The position numbers and the translations under genes were made by a program. Positions 38,937 through 49,478 of a DNA stretch of 64,000 bases are shown in pieces; within the stretch, counting starts at the first letter, position 1; each line of letters starts with the position of its first letter. The DNA is from Brytella acorum (lineage in GTDB: Bacteria; Pseudomonadota; Alphaproteobacteria; Acetobacterales; Acetobacteraceae), in assembly GCF_029309905.1 (NCBI RefSeq), contig NZ_JARBJP010000001.1, positions 620,001 to 684,000 on the forward strand, given 5' to 3'. The notes beneath the pieces were generated by a model. The model made no database searches, had not been told where the DNA came from, and worked only from the letters and a program-made list of their open reading frames with translations.

Positions 38937-39731
38937 TTATAAATTCAGATCAACGATGACCGGGACGTGATCCGAGGGGCTGCTCCAGTCCCGCACGTCT
39001 TTCAGGACGCTCATGCCCGCGAGGCTGGGGATCAGGTCCGGCGTCAGCCAGACGTGATCGAGGCGGCGGCCACGGTTGGACGCGCGCCAGTCGCGGTTCC
39101 GATATGACCACCATGTGTAAAGTTTTTCATCCGGCGGCACGATCTGGCGCATCGCGTCAACAAATCCCGTGCGGAGCCATGCTTCCATGCGAATGATTTC
39201 TGGCGGGGTGTGACTGACGATCTTGAGGAGTTGCTTGTGACTCCAGACGTCATGCTCCAGCGGAGCGATGTTGAGATCGCCGACAAGAACACTGCGCTCC
39301 GGCGGCGTCGTGGTGAACCACCGGGTGACCTCATCCACGAAGTCGAGTTTGTGGGCGAATTTTTCATTGGCTTCCCGGTCCGGAATGTCGCCGCCGGCGG
39401 GAACATAAAAGTCATGAAGCAGGACTGGACCTGACGACATATCGAGGCGAACCGCAATATGACGGCAGTCGGTGCGCGCACACCATGAGGGCAGGCCATC
39501 GAGGGGAGCGAAAGGCACGCGCGACAGCACGGCGACGCCGTTATAGCCTTTCATTCCGGCGAAATGGATGTGTGGGTAGCCGAGTTCCCGTATCGCCCCG
39601 ATCGGAAAAAGCGGATCGGGAACCTTCGTTTCCTGCAGGCAGATCACGTCGGGGTTCTGTTCATCGACGAGTCGTTTGAGCAGCGGCAGCCGCAGGCGGA
39701 GCGAATTGATGTTCCAGGTCAGCAGTCGCAT
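38937..39731 (-). CDS. xth: Exodeoxyribonuclease III-family AP endonuclease
   Basis: The 264-residue protein belongs to the ExoIII/APE exonuclease-endonuclease-phosphatase superfamily acting in base-excision repair. It begins MRLLTWNINSLR and has ICLQETKVPD with the metal-binding Glu, LVGDLNIAPLEHDVW with the active-site Asp/Asn, RLDHVWLTPDL, and the terminal WSSPSDHVPVIVDL with catalytic Asp-His. The ATG at 39731 is chosen because it gives the usual N-terminus and has GGAA just upstream; an ATG at 39740 would add three residues. Family members vary between xthA and exoA types, so the symbol is left general. Confidence 0.93.
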   Translation of the reverse strand: MRLLTWNINSLRLRLPLLKRLVDEQNPDVICLQETKVPDPLFPIGAIRELGYPHIHFAGMKGYNGVAVLSRVPFAPLDGLPSWCARTDCRHIAVRLDMSSGPVLLHDFYVPAGGDIPDREANEKFAHKLDFVDEVTRWFTTTPPERSVLVGDLNIAPLEHDVWSHKQLLKIVSHTPPEIIRMEAWLRTGFVDAMRQIVPPDEKLYTWWSYRNRDWRASNRGRRLDHVWLTPDLIPSLAGMSVLKDVRDWSSPSDHVPVIVDLNL

Positions 39732-39845
39732 AGTTTCCATCGATCAGGCGGGACAGGACGGGGTGGAGGCGTGTGATGCCGGTTGCCCCTTGTCCGCGGC
39801 ACCGCGCATCGCCATTTCGGGTTCAATGCCTTTTTCGACGGTACA

Positions 39846-40853
39846 ATGACAGACAGCAATCTTTCGCACGACGCGTTTCTCACTTTCGATAGCCATATCG
39901 ATATCCCCTGGCCGGATCGGGATGACTTCGGCGACGATACGCTGATGCGGCAGGTCGATCTTCCCAAGCTGAGACGTGGCGGGTTGAAGGCTGTCTGTCT
40001 GGCTGCCTACATCCCGCAGGGACGGCGCAACGCGCTGGGTCATCAGGAGGCCTGGATACGCGTGCAGGCGATGCTGGAGGCGATTGGCGCGTTGCGCGGA
40101 GTTGCGGGCACGCGTGTCTGTGACAATGCCGCCGCCGTGCGCTCCGCTGTTTCCAGCGGAGCTGTCGCGGTCGTTCCCGCCGTGGAGAACGGCTATGCGA
40201 TCGGGGAGGACGTGTCGCGGATAGCGGTCCTGCGCGGCCTCGGCGTTCGCTATATGACGATGACCCATAACGGGCACAACATGCTGGCCGACGCAGCCAT
40301 TCCTCGCGCGGATCTCGACGATCCGGTGAAACTGCACGGTGGACTGTCGGCGCTCGGTCGCGAGGCGATCGCGCGCATGAATGATTGCGGCATGCTGGTC
40401 GATGTCTCGCATACGTCCAAAGACTCGATGTTGCAGGCGGTGGAGTGTTCCCGTGTGCCGGTCGTGGCTTCGCATTCCTGCGCGCGTTCGCTCAGCGATC
40501 ACCCGCGCAATCTCGATGACGAGCAGCTCGATCGCCTGGGAGAAAGCGGTGGCGTCGTGCAGGTGACGGCCATGTCGAGCTTCCTGAAGCCTTCCGCGCA
40601 TGGCCGGGCGACGGTCGACGATATGGCTTTCCATGTCGCTTACATCGCCCGGCGGATTGGTATCGGGCATGTCGGCGTATCGTCCGACTTCGATGGCGGT
40701 GGCGGTATCGAAGGGTGGTCCGATGCCAGTCAGACGGCGAACGTGACGGCCGCTTTGCTGCGGCAGGGCTTTTCGGCATCCGACATGGCGGCCATCTGGG
40801 GCGGTAATTTTCTGCGCGTCATGGAGCAGGCGGAAGCCGCTGCACGAGCCTGA
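39846..40853 (+). CDS. M19 membrane-type dipeptidase
   Basis: The product, about 335 residues, is a renal-dipeptidase-like (M19) zinc peptidase. The metal ligands are visible as DSHIDIPW (HxD), the bridging Glu in PAVENGYAIG, the His in VASHSCARSLSDHPRN and the Asp in GVSSDFDGGG. M19 enzymes split dipeptides, including D-amino-acid-containing ones, and are often cytoplasmic in bacteria; no signal peptide is seen here. The ATG at 39846 (GACGG upstream) is preferred to the start at 39783, which would add 21 residues without family support. Confidence 0.9.
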   Translation: MTDSNLSHDAFLTFDSHIDIPWPDRDDFGDDTLMRQVDLPKLRRGGLKAVCLAAYIPQGRRNALGHQEAWIRVQAMLEAIGALRGVAGTRVCDNAAAVRSAVSSGAVAVVPAVENGYAIGEDVSRIAVLRGLGVRYMTMTHNGHNMLADAAIPRADLDDPVKLHGGLSALGREAIARMNDCGMLVDVSHTSKDSMLQAVECSRVPVVASHSCARSLSDHPRNLDDEQLDRLGESGGVVQVTAMSSFLKPSAHGRATVDDMAFHVAYIARRIGIGHVGVSSDFDGGGGIEGWSDASQTANVTAALLRQGFSASDMAAIWGGNFLRVMEQAEAAARA

Positions 40854-41168
40854 AGGACGCGCGAGAGAACGAAACGGGACCTGTCGACGGAAGGGAGCAC
40901 GGAAATTGTCCACCTTCCCCCGATGCACGGCATTGACTTCGTTTGATTCCAACGTTTTGCGTCGTCGCCATGTAAATTTGCCTCAATTGCCCTCTTGTTT
41001 ATTATATTTTTCAATGACTTAACGATTTATGCCTCTTTTTTGGGCAAATCAAGGGAAGTAAAGGAAAAGCGCGCCTGTCATGGATCTGTCACGAGGTCTC
41101 CCACAGAGTTATCCACACGATCGGTGGATGAACCGGCTGGCACCGTTTCCTGAAGCGCGTTCTTACGC
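40854..41168. other. 315-base intergenic region with an AT-rich core
   Basis: No gene is seen here. The middle (about 40965-41060) is unusually AT-rich, with TTATTATATTTTT and TTTATGCCTCTTTTTT. A perfect DnaA box follows at 41109-41117, and TTAACGAT at 41019-41026 is one base from a CtrA half-site. The region probably holds the uvrC promoter. Confidence 0.5.
41109..41117 (+). promoter_or_regulatory. DnaA box
   Basis: TTATCCACA is an exact match to the high-affinity DnaA box. It lies 52 bases upstream of uvrC, beside an AT-rich stretch. One weaker inverted candidate (GGTGGATGA, two mismatches) is at 41123-41131. One strong box alone does not define an origin; it may regulate transcription or titrate DnaA. 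Confidence 0.6.
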
Positions 41169-43088
41169 ATGAGCGATTCGATCAACGACGCAGGTTCGAC
41201 CGTGGAAGCGGCGGATCGTTCGTCGGCGCCTCCTCATGGTGTCGAGGCGATCCGGCATGCGCTGAAGACCATTCCGCTTTCTCCAGGCGTCTATCGGATG
41301 CTCGGTGCGAAGGGGGAGGTTCTGTATGTCGGCAAGGCGCGCAGCCTGAAGAAGCGGGTAACGTCCTATACGCGGCTGCAACAGTTGCCGGAGCGCATCC
41401 GCCTGATGGTGAGCCTGACGGCGTCCATGGAGGTCGTCACGACGCGTACGGAGGCGGAAGCGCTCCTGCTTGAGGCGAATTACATCAAGCGGATGAAGCC
41501 GCGCTACAACATCCTCCTGCGGGACGACAAGTCGCTGCCGTGGCTGATGCTGACCGAAGATCACCCGTTTCCGCAGATCACCAAGCAGCGCGGCAAACCC
41601 GTCAAGGGCGCGACCTACTGGGGGCCGTTCGCTTCGGGGTGGGCGGTCAATCAGACGATCAATCTGATCGAGCGCAGCTTTCTCCTGCGGTCATGCAGCG
41701 ATGCCGTTTTCAGCAGCCGGGCGCGACCGTGTCTGCTGTTCCAGATCCGGCGCTGTTCGGGCCCCTGCGCCGATCGCATTTCACCGGAGGATTACGCCCA
41801 GCTTGTCGGAGAGGCGAAACGTTTTCTGTCGGGAGAAAACAAGGCGTTGCAACGCGAGCTGGCGGAGCAGATGGAAGCGGCGTCCGAAGCTCTCGCGTTC
41901 GAACGGGCGGCCATGATCCGTGATCGCATCCGTGGCATCGCGAGCATGCAGGACTCGACGGTAATCAATCCGGCGTCGATCGACGATGCCGATGTCGTGG
42001 CGGTGTGGCAGGTGGCGGGGCAGACCTGCATCCAGGTTTTCTTCATCCGGGGCAGTCGCAACAACGGCAACCGGCCGTTCTTCCCCGCTCAGGTCGAGGG
42101 GGAAAGCCCCTCCGAGGTTCTGGCTGCCTTCCTTTTACAGTTCTACGACGACAAGCCGCCCCCACCCCTGATCCTCGTGAACGCTGAGATTCCGGAGCAG
42201 GAGTTGATCGAGGAGGCCCTGACGCTGCGGCGTGCGCGCAAGGTCGAAATTGTTCTGCCGCGTCGAGGGGAGAAAAAAGAGGTCGTCGATCATGCGGCGT
42301 TGAATGCGCGTGAGGCGTTGGAGCGGCGCCTGGCCGAAAATGCCGGCCAACGTAAGCTGCTGGAGGGCGTTGCTTCCGTTTTCGGCCTGTCACGCACGCC
42401 TGAGCGCATCGAGACCTACGACAATTCGCATATCATGGGGCAGAACGCCTATGGCGTGATGATCGTGGGGGGGCCTGAAGGTTTCAACAAACGCGCCTAC
42501 CGCAAATATGGCATCAAGGGCCCCATCACCCCGGGCGATGATTTCGCCATGATGCGGGAGGTCATGGAGCGCCGGTTTGGCAAATCCGCGCGGGAAGACG
42601 GCGCTGAACGCCCGGAAGACTGGCCGGACGTCCTGTTGATCGACGGCGGGCTTGGGCAATTCAATGCCGTGCGTGAGATTCTTGAAGAGCTAGGAGTTCA
42701 TGATGTGAAGCTCGTGGCCATAGCCAAGGGACCGGACCGCGATGCGGGGCGCGAATGGTTCCATACGGCGGAGGGACCTCCGTTCCAGTTGCCGCCGCGC
42801 GATCCGGTTCTGTATTATCTCCAGCGGCTCCGTGATGAAGCGCACCGCTTCGCCATCACCACCCATCGCAACAGCCGCTCCAAAGGGCTTCGTCGTTCCG
42901 AACTCGATGACGTGCCCGGTGTCGGGGCGGTTCGTAAACGCGCACTTCTCAACCATTTTGGTTCGGCGCGCGGCGTACGGGATGCGGGCATTCAGGAATT
43001 GACGGAGGTCGCGGGAATCAATCAGGAAACGGCACGCGGGATTTACGGTCACTTTCATCCGGAGTGGGTCCGAGACGCGGAAAATTGA
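41169..43088 (+). CDS. uvrC: Excinuclease ABC subunit C
   Basis: UvrC makes both incisions in nucleotide-excision repair. The 639-residue protein has the GIY-YIG nuclease at the N-terminus (SPGVYRMLG and EVLYVGKA), a UvrB-binding UVR motif near residues 225-260, the C-terminal RNase H-like endonuclease ([17 protein letters not shown] and [13 protein letters not shown]), and tandem helix-hairpin-helix motifs in [20 protein letters not shown]. Length is normal. No lexA box is evident in its upstream region. pgsA follows 91 bases downstream. Confidence 0.97.
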   Translation: MSDSINDAGSTVEAADRSSAPPHGVEAIRHALKTIPLSPGVYRMLGAKGEVLYVGKARSLKKRVTSYTRLQQLPERIRLMVSLTASMEVVTTRTEAEALLLEANYIKRMKPRYNILLRDDKSLPWLMLTEDHPFPQITKQRGKPVKGATYWGPFASGWAVNQTINLIERSFLLRSCSDAVFSSRARPCLLFQIRRCSGPCADRISPEDYAQLVGEAKRFLSGENKALQRELAEQMEAASEALAFERAAMIRDRIRGIASMQDSTVINPASIDDADVVAVWQVAGQTCIQVFFIRGSRNNGNRPFFPAQVEGESPSEVLAAFLLQFYDDKPPPPLILVNAEIPEQELIEEALTLRRARKVEIVLPRRGEKKEVVDHAALNAREALERRLAENAGQRKLLEGVASVFGLSRTPERIETYDNSHIMGQNAYGVMIVGGPEGFNKRAYRKYGIKGPITPGDDFAMMREVMERRFGKSAREDGAERPEDWPDVLLIDGGLGQFNAVREILEELGVHDVKLVAIAKGPDRDAGREWFHTAEGPPFQLPPRDPVLYYLQRLRDEAHRFAITTHRNSRSKGLRRSELDDVPGVGAVRKRALLNHFGSARGVRDAGIQELTEVAGINQETARGIYGHFHPEWVRDAEN

Positions 43089-43179
43089 GAGCGACGTCTG
43101 TCAGAGTTTCGTCGCGCCACCTTCTTTTCGCGGTAAACCATGGTATCGGGTTATACAGGTTGTGCGATAGGTTGAGGCC

Positions 43180-43785
43180 ATGCTGACGGATTTGCCGAAC
43201 GTCCTGACATTGCTCCGGATTGGATCCATTCCTGTCCTTGTGGCGCTGGTAGCGATTCGTCTGCCAATGGCGGATCTGGCAGCCTCACTTCTCTATATCG
43301 CCGCGTGCGTCACGGATTATCTCGACGGGATGCTGGCACGTCGGCGCAAGCAGAATTCCGAACTCGGCCGCATGATGGATCCGATCGCCGACAAGCTTCT
43401 TGTCGGCGCTCTTCTGCTGGCGTTGGCGGGGTATGGGCTTCTGGTTCAGGGGTCTCTGTTTGCCGCCATCATCATCATGTTGCGTGAAATTCTGGTCAGT
43501 GGTCTGCGTGAGTATATGGCGTCCCAGCGTGCGACTCTGCCATCGACACGGCTCGCCAAGTGGAAGACCGGGATTCAGATGGTCGCCATCGGTTTTCTGC
43601 TGGCTGGAGATAGTACGGCGCGTCTGCTGGGCATGCCCTGGTTGCCTGCGGGAACGATCGGTGCCGTTCTGTTGTGGATTTCCGTGGTCCCGACGCTCAT
43701 GAGCGGCTGGGGGTATCTTGTTGTCGGGTTTGCCCGCATGACTGGGCGTGTGCCTCCGACGGAAACGATCAACAGCGCGCTGTGA
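43180..43785 (+). CDS. pgsA: CDP-diacylglycerol-glycerol-3-phosphate 3-phosphatidyltransferase
   Basis: PgsA makes phosphatidylglycerophosphate, the first step to phosphatidylglycerol and cardiolipin. The 201-residue membrane protein has about six hydrophobic segments and the full CDP-alcohol phosphatidyltransferase motif (D-x2-D-G-x2-A-R-x8-G-x3-D-x3-D) starting at residue 47 (DYLDGMLARR). The start MLTDLPNVLTLLRI is typical for PgsA. uvrC-pgsA adjacency is widely conserved, though moaD/moaE, which often follow in Alphaproteobacteria, are absent here. Confidence 0.95.
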   Translation: MLTDLPNVLTLLRIGSIPVLVALVAIRLPMADLAASLLYIAACVTDYLDGMLARRRKQNSELGRMMDPIADKLLVGALLLALAGYGLLVQGSLFAAIIIMLREILVSGLREYMASQRATLPSTRLAKWKTGIQMVAIGFLLAGDSTARLLGMPWLPAGTIGAVLLWISVVPTLMSGWGYLVVGFARMTGRVPPTETINSAL

Positions 43786-43880
43786 CGGGCTCATGGCGCG
43801 CCGGGGAAGATGAAACGGCGCTCTGGTGTAATACGGCGCATCCCGATAAGAAGTAGAAAGCCGTCTTGTGGGAGTTTGAG

Positions 43881-44474
43881 ATGCGGAAGGCCGCTCTGCT
43901 GGCATTGCCTTTATTGTTGAGCGGATGTTCCGGTTTCGGAAAATTCATCGGAGAGACGGCGACGCTTCCAGGGGCGAATCCCAATGCACCACAGGGTGAC
44001 TCGGAGAATCTGGAGCGCGCGCGCGGTCGCAATCCCCAGGCACTCCCCATTCTCGCCGAACCAGGCAATATCTGGCCCGATGCGCCACCACCTCTGCCGA
44101 CCCTCAAGGACGTCGTGAGCGGCAAGGCTGACATGATGGGTGGTCTGGGTGACCCGGCATCCTATTATGGCGGTCTGACGGCTGGCGAAACTCCTGCGGG
44201 TGAGGCAGGGCGCCAGATGAGTGAAGGCGATTCCATGAGCGCGGGTGAAGTCCAGGACGTCCATACGGGCGTCCGCGTTGCAGAACCGCCGAAATCACGT
44301 GAGACGCTTGATAGCGCTCAAGGTGTGTCACCCAAGACCAGAGAACCCGAAAGCGGGCGGGAGACCATCATTATTCCAAACGGCGACGGGACCAGCACCT
44401 ACATTACGCCTGAAGGCGATGTGTCCATTCGCAAAGATCCAGCGGGAGCGTCCAGGACGGCTTCGCCGCATTAG
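43881..44474 (+). CDS. Uncharacterised lipoprotein
   Basis: The product, about 197 residues, has a lipoprotein signal MRKAALLALPLLLSGC with the lipobox LSGC and no inner-membrane-retention Asp after Cys. The mature part is Pro/Gly/Glu-rich and probably largely disordered, ending in a short block IIIPNGDGTSTYITPEGDV that looks beta-structured. I do not recognise a family, though such lipoproteins occur next to pgsA in related genomes. The ATG at 43881 follows GGGAG; an upstream ATG at 43866 adds five residues and spoils the signal. Convergent with lexA. Confidence 0.75.
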   Translation: MRKAALLALPLLLSGCSGFGKFIGETATLPGANPNAPQGDSENLERARGRNPQALPILAEPGNIWPDAPPPLPTLKDVVSGKADMMGGLGDPASYYGGLTAGETPAGEAGRQMSEGDSMSAGEVQDVHTGVRVAEPPKSRETLDSAQGVSPKTREPESGRETIIIPNGDGTSTYITPEGDVSIRKDPAGASRTASPH

Positions 44475-44656
44475 GAAGCGCTCATAGAGACGCGTCCTCT
44501 CGCCAGGGAGGGCTGAATGAAGGGGCATTCTTTTCGCGGCGGCGGGGATTTTGCGTTTGTGTTCCGGCTTCACCAATCGGTTTTTTTAACGCGAACGGGA
44601 CGTGATACTGGAAGAAACGGGCTATGCAGCCGCCCGTGATCATCGCTCCTGTATTG

Positions 44657-45349
44657 CTACTCGTAGCGTCGGTAAAGACCCGCAAGTGTGCCCTGAATGC
44701 GGACCTGGTCTGCCGGAACGATCCGCGTTTCGTAAGCCGAGTTGGCGGGCTCGAGCGCGATCGTATCGCCACGTCGCCTCAAACGCTTGAGCGTGACTTC
44801 GTCGCCGTCGATGAGAGCGACAATGATCTGTCCTGTTTCGGCGATGTCACCGCGGCGGATGATCGCCGTGTCGCCGTCGAGAATACCCGCTTCGATCATG
44901 GAATCTCCCGCGACCTCAAGAGCGTAATATTCGCCGTTACTCAGCATGGATGCAGGGACGTCGATTCGCGCCGAGACGTCGCGAAGAGCCTCGATCGGCA
45001 GACCCGCAGCAATTCGTCCGTAAAGCGGCAGCGAGACGATAGCGGCACTTTGGATCTGGTGAGCGGGAGGTGCGGCTGAGGGCTTGAAATCATTATGAAT
45101 GACGTTGGAGATTTCCGGCACGCCGACAGATCCCACATTGGGAAGGCGCAGGACTTCAAGGGCGCGGGCCCTATGGTGGTGCCGGCGAAGAAATCCACGC
45201 TCTTCAAGGGCTGAAATGAGTCTGTGAATGCCGGACTTCGAACGCAGATCCAGCGCATTCTTCATCTCATCGAAAGAGGGCGAAAAGCCCGTGCGTTTGA
45301 GATGGCTGTCGATGTAGAGAAGCAGCTGATGCTGTTTGCGGGTCAGCAT
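44657..45349 (-). CDS. lexA: SOS repressor LexA
   Basis: LexA represses DNA-damage genes and cleaves itself with RecA help. The 230-residue protein has the N-terminal winged helix ([39 protein letters not shown]), the cleavage site Ala115-Gly116 in YGRIAAGLP, the nucleophile Ser150 in [10 protein letters not shown] and the Lys188 base in EVTLKRL. Length is normal. A perfect GTTC-N7-GTTC SOS box 54 bases upstream indicates autoregulation. It is divergent from rpmG and convergent with the lipoprotein gene. Confidence 0.97.
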   Translation of the reverse strand: MLTRKQHQLLLYIDSHLKRTGFSPSFDEMKNALDLRSKSGIHRLISALEERGFLRRHHHRARALEVLRLPNVGSVGVPEISNVIHNDFKPSAAPPAHQIQSAAIVSLPLYGRIAAGLPIEALRDVSARIDVPASMLSNGEYYALEVAGDSMIEAGILDGDTAIIRRGDIAETGQIIVALIDGDEVTLKRLRRRGDTIALEPANSAYETRIVPADQVRIQGTLAGLYRRYE

Positions 45350-45402
45350 GAAGACTCCTGCGGCGCCGAGGACGAGTCGAAGCGGCGCTTGAGAGCCGCT
45401 TT

Positions 45403-45417
45403 GTTCTACATAAGTTC
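45403..45417. promoter_or_regulatory. SOS (LexA) box
   Basis: GTTC-TACATAA-GTTC is an exact match to the alphaproteobacterial SOS box GTTC-N7-GTTC. Its end is 54 bases upstream of the lexA start codon, consistent with negative autoregulation. It could also touch the divergent promoter side, but rpmG starts 169 bases away. Confidence 0.85.
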
Positions 45418-45585
45418 ATGTTTCGGTCCGAGCAAGTCGCTTTTCGCTCCGAAAAGTAGGAATTGTCACCTGCAGGGCGTGGAAACACTTGACCTTCGGG
45501 GCAGGGATCAGCATTTTGCGCCCCGATCATCATTTACGCTGCCGTCCTCGTCGCGCGCAGCGACGTCAGCAGCTTCGAGGTTCTT

Positions 45586-45753
45586 ATGGCCAAGACCAAT
45601 GTTATCCAGATCCGTCTCGTTTCGACGGCCGAAACGGGTTATTTTTACGTGACGAAAAAGAATGCGCGTTCAGCGCAGGGCAAGATGGAAGTCCGTAAAT
45701 ACGATCCCGTCGTGCGCAAGCACGTCACGTTTCGGGAAGCGAAAATCAAGTAA
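45586..45753 (+). CDS. rpmG: 50S ribosomal protein L33
   Basis: This short gene encodes a 55-residue basic protein that begins [20 protein letters not shown] and ends with [12 protein letters not shown], the L33 pattern. L33 sits near the E site of the large subunit. The zinc-binding Cys pairs of C+ L33 are absent, so it is the C- type. A GAGG lies six bases before the ATG. A strong hairpin terminator follows the stop by 21 bases. Confidence 0.96.
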   Translation: MAKTNVIQIRLVSTAETGYFYVTKKNARSAQGKMEVRKYDPVVRKHVTFREAKIK

Positions 45754-45774
45754 TCAGCCTTTCGTTTGGTTACG

Positions 45775-45814
45775 GACACAAAAAAGGCGGCCTGTGGGCC
45801 GCCTTTTTTGTGTC
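45775..45814. terminator. Bidirectional intrinsic terminator after rpmG
   Basis: A perfect 18-pair stem (45775-45792 with 45797-45814, loop TGTG) is GC-rich in the middle with six A and six T residues placed symmetrically, giving a T run on either strand. It would end both rpmG and the convergent FtsB-like gene. Confidence 0.93.
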
Positions 45815-45856
45815 TGACTGGGCGGAAACCATCGCCATGCCCGGCCCGTCAGGGGC

Positions 45857-46186
45857 CTAATAAAGTTTCTCGTCCGCTTTGTAGGGGATCACGATATCGC
45901 CGCTGCGTGCGAGGTTCAGCATCGCCCGTGTCCGTTCATCCAGCATGTCGCCATCAAGCGCGTGTTCGTTCAGGCTGGCGACGCGACGGCGCCAGACAAT
46001 TTGCTCTTCGTTGGCGTCCTGCTGCGCCTGTAGCGCCTGATCACGAATTTTAAGTTGGTCATGGTAAGCGCGAATACCATGATCTCCATGGACGGCATTC
46101 CAGCCAAAATAAGCCGTGAGGCCGAGGAAAACCACAGACGGCGCTACACTGCGTACAAACCTGCGGACATGGCGGATAAACGACAC
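45857..46186 (-). CDS. ftsB: FtsB/DivIC-like cell division protein
   Basis: The 109-residue protein has one membrane segment (about residues 15-33), then a coiled coil (IRAYHDQLKIRDQALQAQQDANEEQI) and a short C-terminal domain with the RTRAMLNLARSGDIVIPY motif typical of the FtsB/DivIC septum-formation family. It probably works with FtsL and FtsQ at the divisome. Related genomes place it between eno and pdhA; here eno is nearby but pdhA lies 15 kb away. The gene ends near the shared terminator. Confidence 0.85.
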   Translation of the reverse strand: MSFIRHVRRFVRSVAPSVVFLGLTAYFGWNAVHGDHGIRAYHDQLKIRDQALQAQQDANEEQIVWRRRVASLNEHALDGDMLDERTRAMLNLARSGDIVIPYKADEKLY

Positions 46187-46415
46187 GGTAATTCAGTTTC
46201 CTATGAGGTCGTATGTTCGGAACAGACAATTAACTTTTGCATGCGGACGGGGCATGAGCATAGTTCTAATTCGTGGCTAGTGGTCGCATGTCGTTATGAA
46301 CAAAAAATTTATGACCCCAAAAAGGCGGACAGTGCATCAGGATTGCGAGCCTGTCTCTCGAGTGTGATTCGGGAGTTTCGGCGTGTTGCAGGATCTGTCC
46401 TCGAAAGAGAAACAT

Positions 46416-47264
46416 ATGAAGCCGCATTTTCTTCTCGTCGATCCTGCGCATTACGATGTTTCCTACGTCATCAATCCGTGGATGGATCCTGAAATCTGGG
46501 CTTCTGATTCCGAGCGCCTCGCGCGGCAGGCGCGTGAGGGGTTCGATACTCTCGTAGAGGTTCTCGAAAAAGCCGGGGCCCGCACGACGATCGTTGCAGG
46601 TCAACCCGGTCTTCCAGACATGGTTTTTCCGGCCAATGCGGGAATCGTTCTGGATCGGCGGGTCATTCCGTCACGTTTTCTCCGTGCGGAACGTCAGGGC
46701 GAGGAACCGTGGTTTCAGGATGTATTTCGACAGTTCATCGTGGGCGGCATTCTGGATGAGATTGTCGAACTCCCCGACACCATGCGGCAGGAGGGAGCGG
46801 GAGATTGCCTCTGGGATGCGACACGCAGGCTCGCCTGGGTCGGGTACGGTCAGCGCTCCGATGAGGGGAGTGCTGCTTTCATTCGCGATGCATTCGATAT
46901 CGAAATCGTCTCGCTCCGCCTGGCCACGCCCCGTTTTTATCATCTGGACACCTGTTTTCATGTCCTGCCACGTGGCGAGGTCCTGTATTTTCCTGATGCC
47001 TTTACAGAGCACGGGCGATCCCGGATCGAGGCCCTCGTGCCCGCCCATCAGAGGTTGGTCGCCTCGGAAGAGGAAGCGCGGCAGTTCTGCGTCAATGCGG
47101 TCGCTTTCGGCGATGACGTCATCATGGCCGAGCCGCCCGAATCGCTGCTTCGGCAGCTTCAGGCCCGAGGCTACCGGGTGACGGGAGTGCCGCTGGCTCC
47201 ATTCATTCTTTCGGGGGGAGGCGCCTATTGCATGACGCTTCGACTGGACAACGTGACGCGCTGA
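46416..47264 (+). CDS. Amidinotransferase-fold hydrolase (DDAH/arginine deiminase-like)
   Basis: The product, about 282 residues, belongs to the guanidino-group-modifying superfamily: LPDMVFPANAGIVLD near residue 67, RFYHLDTCFHVLP with the catalytic His176, and a C-terminal SGGGAYCMTLRLDN with the nucleophilic Cys272. Relatives hydrolyse dimethylarginine or arginine or transfer amidino groups. Which substrate is used cannot be told. The ATG at 46416 follows AAAGAGA, and the upstream in-frame ATG at 46383 is unlikely. A 229-base promoter region separates it from the divergent FtsB-like gene. Confidence 0.82.
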   Translation: MKPHFLLVDPAHYDVSYVINPWMDPEIWASDSERLARQAREGFDTLVEVLEKAGARTTIVAGQPGLPDMVFPANAGIVLDRRVIPSRFLRAERQGEEPWFQDVFRQFIVGGILDEIVELPDTMRQEGAGDCLWDATRRLAWVGYGQRSDEGSAAFIRDAFDIEIVSLRLATPRFYHLDTCFHVLPRGEVLYFPDAFTEHGRSRIEALVPAHQRLVASEEEARQFCVNAVAFGDDVIMAEPPESLLRQLQARGYRVTGVPLAPFILSGGGAYCMTLRLDNVTR

Positions 47265-47299
47265 ACGTGTCGAAAAAAGACTGAAAGTCAGGAGAGACG

Positions 47300-47482
47300 A
47301 TGGACGAGAAATATGACATGGCCGACGCTCTGGCCGATAGCGAGGCCGACGCGATTTCGGACGACGTTTCCGATGAAAGCGTTCAGCCACGCAACAAGCG
47401 GGCCTGGCTGACCGTGTGGCTGCCGTTGGCCGTTGCCGCGGTCGTGCTTTTCGGCTTTTATTTCGTCGGGCTGTATAGCTAG
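47300..47482 (+). CDS. Small tail-anchored membrane protein, uncharacterised
   Basis: This 60-residue gene has a strong AGGAGA ribosome site six bases before the ATG. The N-terminal half is acidic (DEKYDMADALADSEAD), a basic RNKR turn follows, and one C-terminal membrane helix (about residues 36-58) ends in GLYS. By the positive-inside rule the N-terminus is cytoplasmic. I know no family. It lies 35 bases after the amidinotransferase-fold gene and is followed by a hairpin, so it may be cotranscribed. Confidence 0.68.
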   Translation: MDEKYDMADALADSEADAISDDVSDESVQPRNKRAWLTVWLPLAVAAVVLFGFYFVGLYS

Positions 47483-47510
47483 GGACCGGGAGCCTATGCC
47501 ACCGGTCCCT
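47481..47510. terminator. Hairpin between small protein gene and eno
   Basis: AGGGACCGG (47481-47489) pairs with CCGGTCCCT (47502-47510), loop 12 bases. It lies between the ends of two convergent genes. The T content after it on the plus strand is slight, so termination may be modest. Confidence 0.5.
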
Positions 47511-47517
47511 TTGACCT

Positions 47518-49424
<1,907 letters not shown>

Positions 49425-49478
49425 CCCGGAATGGGTCGTCCCGGGAGAGCGAATCGCAAAAGCCGCGACCCGGCGCGC

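Noticed and set aside
38952-38960. Short palindromes elsewhere that look like operators
   Set aside because: Many 6-8 base inverted repeats occur by chance in this GC-rich DNA; only those in intergenic space with long or paired symmetry were reported.
40854-41168. Origin of replication
   Set aside because: Only one exact DnaA box is present and dnaA, hemE or parAB are not adjacent; kept as a finding, not called as an origin.
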